Program-made: the position numbers and the translations under genes
Assembly: GCA_026713545.1 (NCBI GenBank)
Contig: JAPOOG010000013.1
Span: 1 to 64,000 of the forward strand
Source of the DNA: Bryobacterales bacterium
GTDB taxonomy: Bacteria; Acidobacteriota; Terriglobia; Bryobacterales; UBA6623
Length of the DNA: 64,000 nucleotides
Reading direction: 5' to 3'
Shown here: piece by piece, positions 44,573 through 53,518 of the stretch
How the letters are laid out: each line of letters starts with the position of its first letter
Position numbering within the stretch: position 1 is the stretch's first letter
Notes under the pieces: generated by a model
The model's input: only the letters and a program-made list of their open reading frames with translations
Told to the model about the DNA's origin: nothing
Database searches by the model: none

Positions 44573-44678
44573 CTTCGAACCAGTAGGTCGGGGGTTCGAG
44601 TCCCTCCAGGCCCGCCATTCCCGGTTGCGCACCCCTCTACGGGTTGGCCGCCCGGATGCTATTGCCCGCCGCCGGCGC
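44573..44678 (+). repeat. Right direct repeat (att-like), tRNA-Arg 3' half plus flank
   Basis: This is a copy of 31563-31668. It starts exactly at the anticodon-loop sequence CTTCGAACCAG and lacks the 5' half of the tRNA, so it is not a tRNA gene. It marks the right end of the island. Confidence 0.88.
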
Positions 44679-45131
44679 GCAGAAACTCTCCCGGCAGAGC
44701 GAGAAGACTCGGCAAGCCTGACGGCTTGGGCGAGCGGCTCCCATCCCCAGGCCCCGCGAGACGGGTGTCCGGGGCCCTGCCTCAGGAGGGCCTCGTCGCA
44801 GCAAGGAGCCTGTCGGCGCAATGCGAGAGGCGCCTCTGGTGAGCCAGGTAGAACGTTCCCCTTCCAGCGGGAAAAGCTGGGAGGATGAACAAGACATTGG
44901 CGCTCAACGAGGATGTGCAGCAGGTACAGCCCCGCTCGATGGACGAGATCGAGCACCGCGCATCACGAATCACGGCTTTTCCAGCCTTGAGTACTGAAGC
45001 CCTTCAGTCTTGTTCTAGCCGCCCGCACCGGCTGACGACAGACCGTAGCCGCAGAGCGCGCCAGTCTTCCTCAACCCCGCCGGCCGTTGACCGTACTTCC
45101 ACCGCGGATGCGCTTCAGGAACGCTGCGGCC
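44679..45131. other. No recognisable gene
   Basis: A 104-codon plus-strand frame at 44885 has a fair Shine-Dalgarno (GGGAGG), but its product is not protein-like after about 30 residues. A short family B fragment (ATCACGAATCACGGC) occurs near 44964. Confidence 0.4.
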
Positions 45132-45560
45132 CTATGGCCTGTACTCGTCAACTTTCCAGACACCCCCACCTTGATGACTCGCCACAAAGTGATATCTGAC
45201 TCCATTGATGGAACCGCCCCGGTTGCTAATGCGGTTCCCAGCAGTAATGAAGCCAAAACGCCCCCGACCGTCGCTCAGGACCGTGAAGCGTTGCTTTGAA
45301 CTGCTACCTACACCGTAAACGTCGCAGCCTTCTCCAATCCCGTAGGTTTTCCCCTCCTCACACTCTCCTGGTCTGACGTCACCGCCGCCGCTGCCTCCTC
45401 CTCCGCCATCCGAGACGGAGACGCGCATGCCGGACGAGCAGTTGTTCCCGGTATCGGTCTCGCCCGATATCGAGTCGACGCAGGCGCCGTAGTAGTAAAC
45501 GCCGGCCTGCGACGGGGCGGTCAGGCGAATCGTCTCGACGCTGCGGGCGCCGGCGCCCGC
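45132..45560 (-). pseudogene. C-terminal remnant of a CARDB-type secreted protein
   Basis: One minus frame encodes SVETIRLTAPSQAGVYYYGA, then CVDSISGETDTGNNCSSGMR, typical of CARDB adhesion-like domains. A Gly/Ser linker and a Cys-containing end (YGIGEGCDVYGVGSSSKQRF, SINGVRYHFVASHQGGGVWK) follow, with a stop at 45132. The matching N-terminal domains are absent: upstream the frame is Arg-rich and not protein-like, while a neighbouring frame has other protein-like text (DLDDSIQALAAGDEAEAGTN). A frameshifted, truncated gene is the simplest reading. Confidence 0.6.
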
Positions 45561-45887
45561 CCTGCTCCAGGGGTTGCCGCGCCGACTCGTGGATGATCTG
45601 CTCGATAGCGTCCTGGTCGTCGCGTGACGGCCCCAGGCAGGGCCGTGCAGCGATCGCGCTACCCACCTCCTCCCCATCGAACTGATGGACCGCGCCGTAC
45701 ACCAAGTTGGTCCCGGCTTCCGCCTCGTCGCCGGCGGCCAACGCCTGGATCGAGTCGTCCAGGTCGCCCTCGCTGAACAGCAGGTCTTGGTCTCCGTGCC
45801 GCGTCGAGGAGTAGTCCCTCGACCATTCCGCCCGCTCCTGGTCGTCCGGCGCCGGGCCGCCCTTCCGTATCCGCCTGTGCGTCTGGC

Positions 45888-46069
45888 TCCCGGCATCTGT
45901 CAATTCGCCGCCCCCGCGCCAGCAGCACGGCCTGTAAGGTTTTTCATGAGTCACGAGACACGAAACACGGTCTTTACGGTTCACCGGCCTTCAGGTATTT
46001 CTTCTGGAGCGAAACAAGCCCCCGCCAGTATTTTTCACGAAACACGAGACACGCAACACGGCTTTTTGC
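45888..46069. repeat. Family B repeat, copy 8
   Basis: It starts CCCGGCATCTGTCAA like copy 7 and contains TTCTGGAGCGAAACAAGCCC and two ACGAGACACGAAACACGG-type tails. Confidence 0.85.
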
Positions 46070-46505
46070 TTTCCTGCCCTCTGTTCCCTTTTTTTGACGG
46101 CAAGCTGTTGCGCACAAGTGCAGAACGGGGGGACGGAGATGTGCACATGTCAGCGCACCGTCAACCGTTCTCGGTGGGTCTCACGACGAGCGCCTTTCGC
46201 TGGAAATCCTGCAAAAGTGCACAGCATCCCGTTTCTCCCAGGAAAATGCGCGAAGAGCAGCGTTCGCCGCGGCCAACGTAAATGGAATTCATGCTGAGCA
46301 AGCGAAACGTTCTGTGTTGCGTTGGCTGTGCAGGAAGAAGCCTCCCGCCCGGTCCTCCGGCCTTGTATATTGAATGCGGCTCCGGCGCTTGGCAGGGAAG
46401 CCTCGACGCGGGTTTTTCCTCCGCCCGTGCGCGGATCGTTCAAGCGGGGAACATCCGGGCCGCTGTCAACGCCGCTTGCTCAGGGGGATGTTTCAGGTCA
46501 GGGTG
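46070..46505. other. Leader region of the DUF1549/DUF1553 gene
   Basis: No gene is seen. A TATATT near 46366 could be a -10 box for the downstream gene. The gene's frame is open back to 46374, but the sequence there is not protein-like. Confidence 0.4.
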
Positions 46506-49500
46506 ATGGATTCCGCGAGAGCCTGCAATCATTGCCTGCCGGCGCAACTGCTGGTGATCGGCTTGTTGTGGTTGGGGGTCCTGCCTCCCGCGCACGCGCA
46601 GCAAGACCGGTCGTCCCCGTCAGGAGGCGGCGAACAGCACGCTCGGCGGATGGCTCAGGGGATGGAGCTGTTCAAGCGCGAAGTGCGGCCGCTGCTCAAC
46701 GAACGCTGCCTGGTCTGCCATGGCGGCGCACAGTCGCTGGGCGGCTTTGATCTCTCGAGCCGCGAGTCGCTGGTCAACAGCGGAAAACTGGGCGCGTCGG
46801 CCGACTCGAGTCGGCTGTTGAAGCTGATTCGGCACGAGCAGGAGCCTCACATGCCGTTTCAGCAGCCGAAGCTGCCCGAGCAGGCGATCGACGTCATCGC
46901 GCGCTGGATTGAACTCGGCGCGCCGTACGACAAGCCCTTGATCGACAAGCCCGCCAGCGGCCCACCGGCCGAAGTGACCGCGGCGGATCGGGAGTTCTGG
47001 TCTTTTCGGCCGCTCGCCCGCAGCGAGCCGCCGGCCGGCGATGAGAGCTGGTCTCGAACGCCCATCGACCGGTTCATCCTGCGGAAGCTCCATCAAAAAG
47101 GACTGACCCCGAATCCGGAAGCCGACCGCAGGACCCTGATTCGGCGGGCCTTTCTGGGCGTGCTGGGCCTTCCTCCCGATCCGGATGAGGTCGACGCGTT
47201 CGTCAGGGACCGGTCGCCCGGCGCCTACGAGAAGCTCATCGACCGTTTGCTCTCGTCGAAACATTTCGGCGAGCGCTGGGCTCGGCACTGGATCGACATC
47301 GCGCGCTTCGCCGAGAGCTACGGTTTCGAAAGAGACTACGAACGGCCCTATGCCTATCACTATCGCGACTTTCTCATCAAGGCTTTCAATCGCGACATGC
47401 CCTACGACCGGTTCGTGAGATGGCAATTGGCGGGAGACGAGTTGGCGCCGGACAACCCATTGGCATTGATGGCGACGGGGTTTCTGGGAGCGGGCGCCTT
47501 CCCGACGGAGATCACCGAGCACGAGTTCGAAACCGTACGCTACGACGAGCTGGACGACATGGTGAACACGACCGGCACGGCGATGCTGGGCCTGACCATC
47601 GGTTGCGCTCGTTGTCATGACCATAAATACGATCCCATCCCGACGCGGGACTACTACCGCCTAGCTTCGGTTTTCGGGCACACGATTCGCACGGAGATCG
47701 ATTACGACCCGGCGCCCGACGCCTCCCGGGCGGCGATGGAGCAATGGGAAGCCGAGCACCGGGAGCTGGTCGCCGCTCGCGGCGAATACGAGCAGCGGCG
47801 GCTGACGGAACCGTTTGAGCGGTGGCTGCAGAACCTCGACGGCCTGCCTTCCGAAGACCCCTGGCGCGTGCTGGACTTCACCGAGTATCAGTCGAAAGAG
47901 GGCGCGTCGCTGGAGAAGCTGGAGGACGGGTCGATCCTGGCGTCCGGCGAGCTTCCGGACCTTGACGAGTACACCTTCACAGCGGACGTGCAGGCCCGGG
48001 ACATCCGCGCGCTGCGTGTCGAGGCGCTCACGCACCCGTCGTTTCCCCGCAACGGCCCCGGTCGCTCGCGCGGCCGGTTCGTCATGACGAGTTTGAAAGC
48101 GACGGCGCGACCGCTCGCCGACCCGGATGCCGAACCCGTCAAGCTGAAGTTCGTTTCTACGTGGACCACAGACCCTGCGGACCCGGACGCGCCGCCGCCG
48201 CCGGCTGGATCCGGCGCGAACGTTGCCGACAGAGGTTGGAGACCGGGCGCGGAATCGGCCGGACGGGATCAGGCGGCCGCGTTCACGCTCGCCGAACCCG
48301 TCGGATTCGATGGCGGCACGAGGCTGACGATCAAGCTGAACTTCGGCAAACTCATCCAATGCAGCCTGGGACGGACCCGATTATCGATCTCCGGCAAGCC
48401 GAGGCCGCCGCTGCTTGTCGGCTCGGGTGTGCCGCAGCCGGTTGTCGAAGGCATGGACGTGGTCGGGCGTGAAGGCCCAAGCGGCCTCTCCGAGCCTCAG
48501 CGCGCGGCTCTACTGCGGTTCTTTGCACGCTCCGACGCCGGTTGGCGGCAACGGGACCGGGCGGTGCAGTCGCACCTTCCCGCACGGCCGATTCCGACGA
48601 AGACCAAGATCCAGATCACCTCCGAGGGCTATCCCATTCCCCGGCACAACTCGAATGGCAACGGCTACCCGCACTTCTACAAGCAGACGCACATTCTCAA
48701 GCGCGGAGACGTGAGCCAGAAGGAAGAGCCGGCGAATCCCGGTTTTCTCGGAGTGCTCATGCCCGAGGGCGGTGACGCGAAGTCTTGGTTTGTCGCCGCT
48801 CCCCGAGGATGGGAGCGTACGAGTTTCCGGCGAGCGTCCCTGGCGAATTGGATCACCGACGTGGACCGCGGCGCCGGCGTGCTGCTGGCCCGCGTTATTG
48901 TGAACCGGCTCTGGCATTACCATCTGGGCCGCGGAATCGTCGCCACGCCCAGTGATTTCGGACGACAGGGCGACCCGCCGTCCCATCCGGAGTTGCTCGA
49001 TTGGCTGGCGCGGGATCTCATCAACCACGGCTGGCGGCTCAAGCGGCTGCACAGGTTGATCATGACGAGCGCCGTATACCGGCAGAGCGCCGCCTACGAT
49101 GCGGAGAAGGCCGCGGCGGACGTGAACAACGTCTACCGCTGGCGCTGGACTCCGCGGCGTCTCGAGGCCGAGGCCATGCGCGACTCGCTGCTGACCGTCT
49201 CCGGCTTGCTCGACCGCACCATGTACGGCCCCGGGGCCATGCGTTCCGACATGCGCCGCCGCAGTGTCTACTTCTTTATCAAGCGCGCCGATCTGGTTCC
49301 GATCATGATGCTCTTTGACTGGCCGGAGCAACTGGTGGGCATCGGGCGGCGGCCGTCCACGACGATCGCACCTCAGGCTCTGATGTTTCTCAACAGCCCC
49401 CAGGCTCGACGCTACGCCGAGGGCCTTGCCCGGCGGCTGGATGGGTTCCAGGGGCGCCGCGCGGTTCAACAGGCTTACCGGATCGCATATGGAAGGACGG

Positions 49501-49652
49501 CGGACCCGGATGAACTTGAGGCTGCCGAGGCGTTTCTGGACCGGCAGAGCCGGTCCTACGCGAGTGAAGGGCGGCCGGACGCCTCGACTCTGGCCCTCAC
49601 GGATTACTGTCAGGCGCTGCTGGGTTTGAGCGAGTTCCTCTACATCCGCTGA
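46506..49652 (+). CDS. DUF1549/DUF1553 protein with planctomycete-type cytochrome c domain
   Basis: The 1048-residue secreted protein starts at MDSARACNHCLP with signal LLVIGLLWLGVLPPAHAQ; an ATG 18 bp upstream is possible. Residues 68-72 are a haem-binding CLVCH (PSCyt1 domain). DUF1549 follows (WSFRPLARSEPP, SSKHFGERWARHWIDIARFA, LTIGCARCHDHKYDPIPTRD with a second CxxCH), then a middle beta domain and DUF1553 (WITDVDRGAGVLLARVIVNR, DPPSHPELLDWLARDLI, RRRSVYFFIKRADLVPIMML). Such proteins always pair with a DUF1501 gene, as here. The biochemical function is unknown; an electron-transfer or glycan role has been proposed. Confidence 0.92.
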   Translation: MDSARACNHCLPAQLLVIGLLWLGVLPPAHAQQDRSSPSGGGEQHARRMAQGMELFKREVRPLLNERCLVCHGGAQSLGGFDLSSRESLVNSGKLGASADSSRLLKLIRHEQEPHMPFQQPKLPEQAIDVIARWIELGAPYDKPLIDKPASGPPAEVTAADREFWSFRPLARSEPPAGDESWSRTPIDRFILRKLHQKGLTPNPEADRRTLIRRAFLGVLGLPPDPDEVDAFVRDRSPGAYEKLIDRLLSSKHFGERWARHWIDIARFAESYGFERDYERPYAYHYRDFLIKAFNRDMPYDRFVRWQLAGDELAPDNPLALMATGFLGAGAFPTEITEHEFETVRYDELDDMVNTTGTAMLGLTIGCARCHDHKYDPIPTRDYYRLASVFGHTIRTEIDYDPAPDASRAAMEQWEAEHRELVAARGEYEQRRLTEPFERWLQNLDGLPSEDPWRVLDFTEYQSKEGASLEKLEDGSILASGELPDLDEYTFTADVQARDIRALRVEALTHPSFPRNGPGRSRGRFVMTSLKATARPLADPDAEPVKLKFVSTWTTDPADPDAPPPPAGSGANVADRGWRPGAESAGRDQAAAFTLAEPVGFDGGTRLTIKLNFGKLIQCSLGRTRLSISGKPRPPLLVGSGVPQPVVEGMDVVGREGPSGLSEPQRAALLRFFARSDAGWRQRDRAVQSHLPARPIPTKTKIQITSEGYPIPRHNSNGNGYPHFYKQTHILKRGDVSQKEEPANPGFLGVLMPEGGDAKSWFVAAPRGWERTSFRRASLANWITDVDRGAGVLLARVIVNRLWHYHLGRGIVATPSDFGRQGDPPSHPELLDWLARDLINHGWRLKRLHRLIMTSAVYRQSAAYDAEKAAADVNNVYRWRWTPRRLEAEAMRDSLLTVSGLLDRTMYGPGAMRSDMRRRSVYFFIKRADLVPIMMLFDWPEQLVGIGRRPSTTIAPQALMFLNSPQARRYAEGLARRLDGFQGRRAVQQAYRIAYGRTADPDELEAAEAFLDRQSRSYASEGRPDASTLALTDYCQALLGLSEFLYIR

Positions 49653-49713
49653 GAGGCTTTGATGATGCTTGATGCGCTTCGAACGCCGGCTGCTATGACA
49701 CAATAGGTTCGAC

Positions 49714-51183
49714 GTGAAACGGTCTCCGATTCAGCCTTTGTCCGCGGTTTTTTCCCGCCGCGCCATGCTGCAGCGGTGCGGGATGGGTGTGGGCATGCTC
49801 GGTTTGACGAGCCTTCTCCACGAGGAAGGCCTGATCGCCGCCGGGCCGGCCCCGGCCCGCGCTCTCGACCCGCTGGCGCCGCGGACCGCCCATTTCGCCC
49901 CCAAGGCCAAGAGCGTCATTTGGCTGTTCATCAACGGCGGCCCGAGTCACATCGACACCTGGGACCACCGCCCCGCGCTCGCCAGGCACCATGGTCAGGA
50001 ACTGGAGGGGTTCGACAAGTTTACCGGCTTCTTCTCGAGAGAGGTCGGCGCGCTGATGAAGTCCCCGTTCCGGTTCTCCCCGCGCGGCCAGAGCGGCAAG
50101 ATGGTGTCGGAAATCTTCCCGTACCTGGGTGAGCACGTCGATCGGATGGCCTTTATCCACTCCGGTCACTCCGATTCGAACAACCACTCGCCGGCCCTGT
50201 TCACGATCAACAGCGGCCAGATGCGCATGGGCTATCCCTGTCTCGGCTCCTGGGTGACCTACGGGCTGGGAAGCGAGAGCCGCAATCTGCCGGGTTTCGT
50301 CGTCATGTCGGACCCCAAGAACCGCGGGCTCCCCAAAGGCAGCGCCGCCAACTGGAGCGCGGGCTTCCTTCCGGGCGTCTACCAGGGGACGTGGCTGCGC
50401 CCCCAGGGCGAGCCGATCGAGAATCTCAAGCGGCCCGCCGTTCTCAACGACGACAGGCAGCGCGCGCAGCTCGACTTGATGGCGCGCCTCGGCGGCCGCG
50501 ACCTCGAGCGGAACCCCTACGAGGCGGAGTTGGCCGCGCGTATCGAGAGCTTCGAGCTGGCGTACCGCATGCAGACGGCGGCGCCGGAAGCGTTGGATGT
50601 CGATCGCGAGCCGCCTCGCATCCAGCAGATGTACGGATTGCATGAGAAGAATTGCGCCCACATGGCGCGCCAGTGTCTGATGGCGCGGCGGCTGGTCGAA
50701 CGCGGCGTGCGTTTCGTTCAGATCTACTCGGGCGGCATGGAGAACGCGCGCTCGTGGGACGGCCACCACGACATTCACGGCAACCACACACAGTTCGCGG
50801 GCGAGACCGATCAACCGATGGCGGCGTTGCTGACCGACCTGGAACAGCGCGGTTTGCTGGACGAGACGCTGGTGATTTGGGGCGGCGAGTTCGGCCGCCT
50901 GCCGCTTTCCCAGATCGGCGGCGCCAAGCCGGGCCGCGACCATAACCCCCACTGCTTTACGACGTGGATGGCGGGCGGCGGCATCAAAGGCGGCGTGTCC
51001 TACGGCGAGTCGGACGAATTGGGCCATCGGGCGGCGGTCGACAAAGTCTCGGTCAACGACTTTCACGCCACGATTCTCCACCTGCTGGGGCTCGACCACG
51101 AGCGCCTGACCTACAAGTACAACGGCCGGCAGTTTCGACTCACGGACGTAGCGGGCCGGGTTCTGCACGAGATCATCGCTTAG
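49714..51183 (+). CDS. DUF1501 family protein, Tat-exported
   Basis: The 489-residue protein starts at a GTG (49714) with a Tat-type leader FSRRAMLQRCGMGVGMLGLT. It belongs to an alkaline-phosphatase-like/sulfatase-like fold: SVIWLFINGGPSHIDTWDHR, MAFIHSGHSDSNNHSPALF, RFVQIYSGGMENARSWDGHH, LVIWGGEFGRLP and GRDHNPHCFTTWMAGGGIKG, with the conserved metal-type His and Asp residues. It lies 61 bp after the DUF1549/1553 gene, the standard genetic pairing. Substrate unknown. Confidence 0.93.
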   Translation: MKRSPIQPLSAVFSRRAMLQRCGMGVGMLGLTSLLHEEGLIAAGPAPARALDPLAPRTAHFAPKAKSVIWLFINGGPSHIDTWDHRPALARHHGQELEGFDKFTGFFSREVGALMKSPFRFSPRGQSGKMVSEIFPYLGEHVDRMAFIHSGHSDSNNHSPALFTINSGQMRMGYPCLGSWVTYGLGSESRNLPGFVVMSDPKNRGLPKGSAANWSAGFLPGVYQGTWLRPQGEPIENLKRPAVLNDDRQRAQLDLMARLGGRDLERNPYEAELAARIESFELAYRMQTAAPEALDVDREPPRIQQMYGLHEKNCAHMARQCLMARRLVERGVRFVQIYSGGMENARSWDGHHDIHGNHTQFAGETDQPMAALLTDLEQRGLLDETLVIWGGEFGRLPLSQIGGAKPGRDHNPHCFTTWMAGGGIKGGVSYGESDELGHRAAVDKVSVNDFHATILHLLGLDHERLTYKYNGRQFRLTDVAGRVLHEIIA

Positions 51184-51417
51184 CAAGATCAGCTCTCGCC
51201 GCCCGCCCTCCGAGTTGCCTGGCTGGAGCTTGGCCCGGCGGTCTGCTCATCGATGGATTCGACCCGGATGGAGTTTCATTGCGTCCCCGGCGGTCTTCGA
51301 AAGAGTGTGTCGGTTCATGCCGAGCCGGTCTGCTGAAACGGAAGAAATCGGGTCGAGCCGGACAGCGCTTGCATGCCGCTGGTTTCCGTTAGAATCAGCG
51401 GGCTACAGGGAGAGTCT

Positions 51418-52350
51418 GTGAAGAAGAATCTTGGGCCGCTGATCGGGTTGGCGGCGGTTTACCTGCTGTTTTGCCTGTGGGCGGGAGAGCCGTTCTACTC
51501 GAACTTCAACCGGGTCACGGTGTTGACGCAGAGCGTGATCGTGACGGCGGGCGCGCTGGGGGTGACGCTGATCATCATCTCGGGCGGGATCGACTTGAGC
51601 GCCGGATCGGTGATTGCGCTGTCTACGGTGGTGATCGCGAAGCTGCTCGAAGCGGGCTGGTCTCCGCTTGCGGCGGCGGGCGCGGGGATCCTGATCGGCG
51701 GGGCGTGCGGAGCGGCGAACGGCTTGCTGATCACGCGCTTGAAACTGGTCCCGTTCATCATCACGCTGGGAACGCTGTTGGTGTTTCGAGGGACGGCGAC
51801 GGGGTTGGCGGACGAGCAGAAGATCGACGCGCCGATCACATGGCTGAACACGATGCTGGCGAAGTTTCCCGAGCCGGCCTGGCTGATCGTGGCGCCGGGA
51901 GTCTGGGCTACGCTGCTGCTTGCCGTCGTCGTGGCGCTGCTGCTCCGCAACACCGTGCTGGGACGGCATATCTTCGCGATCGGGTCGAATGAAAACACTG
52001 CGCGGCTGTGCGGGATTCGCGTGGAACGCGTGAAGCTGGCGCTGTACTCGCTGGCCGGGACGCTGATCGGTTTCGCGGGGTTGATGCAGTTCAGCCGGCT
52101 GACCGTAGGCGATCCGACAGCGGCGAAGGGGATGGAGCTGGACATCATCGCTGCGGTCGTGATCGGCGGCGGAAGCTTGAGCGGCGGAGAGGGGAGTGTG
52201 ACAGGATCGGTTGCGGGGGCGATGTTGATGGCGGTCATCCGCAACGGGCTGAGCATGAAGGGCGTTCCGAACTGGGTCCAGGATGTGTTGACGGGGTCGA
52301 TCATCGTGGCGGCGGTAACGATGGACCGGCTGCGGCATCGTGCCGGCTGA
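51418..52350 (+). CDS. Ribose-type ABC transporter permease (RbsC-like), orphan
   Basis: The 310-residue protein starts at GTG 51418 behind AGGGAGAG. It has eight or more membrane helices and the BPD_transp_2 signatures ISGGIDLSAGSVIALSTVVI, GANGLLITRLKLVPFIITLG-like ANGLLITRLKLVPFIITLGT, IFAIGSNENTARLCGIRVER, VKLALYSLAGTLIGFAG and IIAAVVIGGGSLSGGEGSVT. It would import ribose, a related sugar or autoinducer-2. No ATPase or binding-protein gene is adjacent, which is unusual, so partners must be encoded elsewhere. Confidence 0.9.
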   Translation: MKKNLGPLIGLAAVYLLFCLWAGEPFYSNFNRVTVLTQSVIVTAGALGVTLIIISGGIDLSAGSVIALSTVVIAKLLEAGWSPLAAAGAGILIGGACGAANGLLITRLKLVPFIITLGTLLVFRGTATGLADEQKIDAPITWLNTMLAKFPEPAWLIVAPGVWATLLLAVVVALLLRNTVLGRHIFAIGSNENTARLCGIRVERVKLALYSLAGTLIGFAGLMQFSRLTVGDPTAAKGMELDIIAAVVIGGGSLSGGEGSVTGSVAGAMLMAVIRNGLSMKGVPNWVQDVLTGSIIVAAVTMDRLRHRAG

Positions 52351-52506
52351 TACGAATCGCAGGGTCCGTCGGGTGGGTAGATGGGCGTCTGCAGGGCCGA
52401 CCGGGCCCCTCGGCTCACTCCGGTCCCGACGCAATGTTTCCCTCTTGCTGAAATCGCGGGATACTGAAAGTATCGCTTTATTGGGGGTCGGCCCCCGGTT
52501 GTTTCC

Positions 52507-53517
52507 ATGGACGGTTGGCGTTCTCAGATCTTCGTTGTCTTCTCGCTGATGTCGGTCGTCCTCGTGGCGGGGACACTGGGCTTTCAGGCTGTGGAAGGCT
52601 GGTCGTTGTTTGACAGCTTCTATATGACGCTGGTCACTCTGACGACCGTCGGCTACGAAGAGATACACCCCTTGACTTTTCGCGGCCGCGTTTTTGCCTC
52701 GTTTCTAATGCTGGCCGGGGTGACGACGATCTTGGCGTCCATCACGATTTTGGGCGATATGATGCTGAAGCTCGAGTTGGGGGACGCCTTCGGGCGGCGG
52801 AGGAGGAGGATCATGCTCAAGAAGCTCTCCGATCACTACATTGTTTGCGGGGCGGGGCGGGTTGGCCGGAGCGTCGTGCGAGAGCTGAAGCGGAACGAAG
52901 CCAACGTGCTGCTCATCGAGTCGGACCCGGAGCGCGCGAAGTGGGGCACGGATCAGGATGTGCCGACGCTGGTTGCGGATGCCACGCAGGACTCGACGTT
53001 GCGGACCGCTCAAATCGAGACGGCGAACGGACTCGTTGCCGCTGTGGACTCCGACGCGCAGAACGTGTACGTGACGCTGTCGGCCAGGGTGCTGAACCCG
53101 AACCTGTTGGTCGCGTCGCGAGCAAGCAGTCGGGATGCGGCGGATCGGCTGCGGCGGGCGGGAGCGAATACGGTGTTCACGCCCTATACGTTCATCGGAC
53201 ATCGGCTGGCGCAATCGATGCTGCGGCCTCATGCACTGAGCTTCCTCGATGTAGCGTCCGCATTCGGGAACTCGACCGATCTGGACATCGAGGTTGAAGA
53301 GGTACGGGTTCCCGAAACGAGTCGCATGGTTTCCCTGACGCTCGATGAATCGCGCATCAATTCGGATCTGGGGGTGATCGTGCTGGCCGCCAGGAAGCCG
53401 GACGGAGAGATGCAATTCAATCCCGCTGGAGATACGCGGATCGAAGCCGGCGGCGTGTTCATCATGATGGGCGAGCGGTCGAACTTGAAGAAACTGGAAG
53501 AGATTCTGGAGAGCTGA
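52507..53517 (+). CDS. Potassium channel with TrkA (RCK) domains
   Basis: The 336-residue protein has two membrane helices around a pore loop, TLVTLTTVGYEEIHPLTFRG, then a Rossmann RCK_N domain (HYIVCGAGRVGRSVVRELKR, LLIESDPERA) and a C-terminal TrkA_C domain (IEAGGVFIMMGERSNLKKLE). This is the MthK/Kch layout. The selectivity filter reads TVGYEE instead of TVGYGD, so the second filter glycine is replaced by Glu. It starts a run of tightly spaced plus-strand genes with nnrD and tsaE. Confidence 0.92.
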   Translation: MDGWRSQIFVVFSLMSVVLVAGTLGFQAVEGWSLFDSFYMTLVTLTTVGYEEIHPLTFRGRVFASFLMLAGVTTILASITILGDMMLKLELGDAFGRRRRRIMLKKLSDHYIVCGAGRVGRSVVRELKRNEANVLLIESDPERAKWGTDQDVPTLVADATQDSTLRTAQIETANGLVAAVDSDAQNVYVTLSARVLNPNLLVASRASSRDAADRLRRAGANTVFTPYTFIGHRLAQSMLRPHALSFLDVASAFGNSTDLDIEVEEVRVPETSRMVSLTLDESRINSDLGVIVLAARKPDGEMQFNPAGDTRIEAGGVFIMMGERSNLKKLEEILES

Positions 53518-53518
53518 G

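Larger units (their letters stand above)
31563..44678. mobile_element. Genomic island in tRNA-Arg with a polysaccharide-utilisation-like locus
   Basis: The 13-kb segment is bounded by 106-bp direct repeats that include the 3' half of tRNA-Arg, the hallmark of integration by a tyrosine recombinase. Contents are an IclR regulator, a large TonB receptor, an unknown secreted enzyme candidate, a beta-helix protein, a broken and an intact sulfatase, an SDR, a truncated enolase-superfamily gene and an IS5-type transposase relic. Neither repeat family (A or B) occurs inside, although both are common outside. No integrase gene remains. Confidence 0.8.

Noticed and set aside
44885-45199. 104-codon plus-strand ORF with a GGGAGG Shine-Dalgarno
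   Set aside because: Its composition is not protein-like after about 30 residues and it runs opposite to a CARDB-type relic.
49693-51186. 497-codon minus-strand ORF
   Set aside because: It mirrors the DUF1501 gene and has no protein motifs; it is a GC-rich shadow frame.
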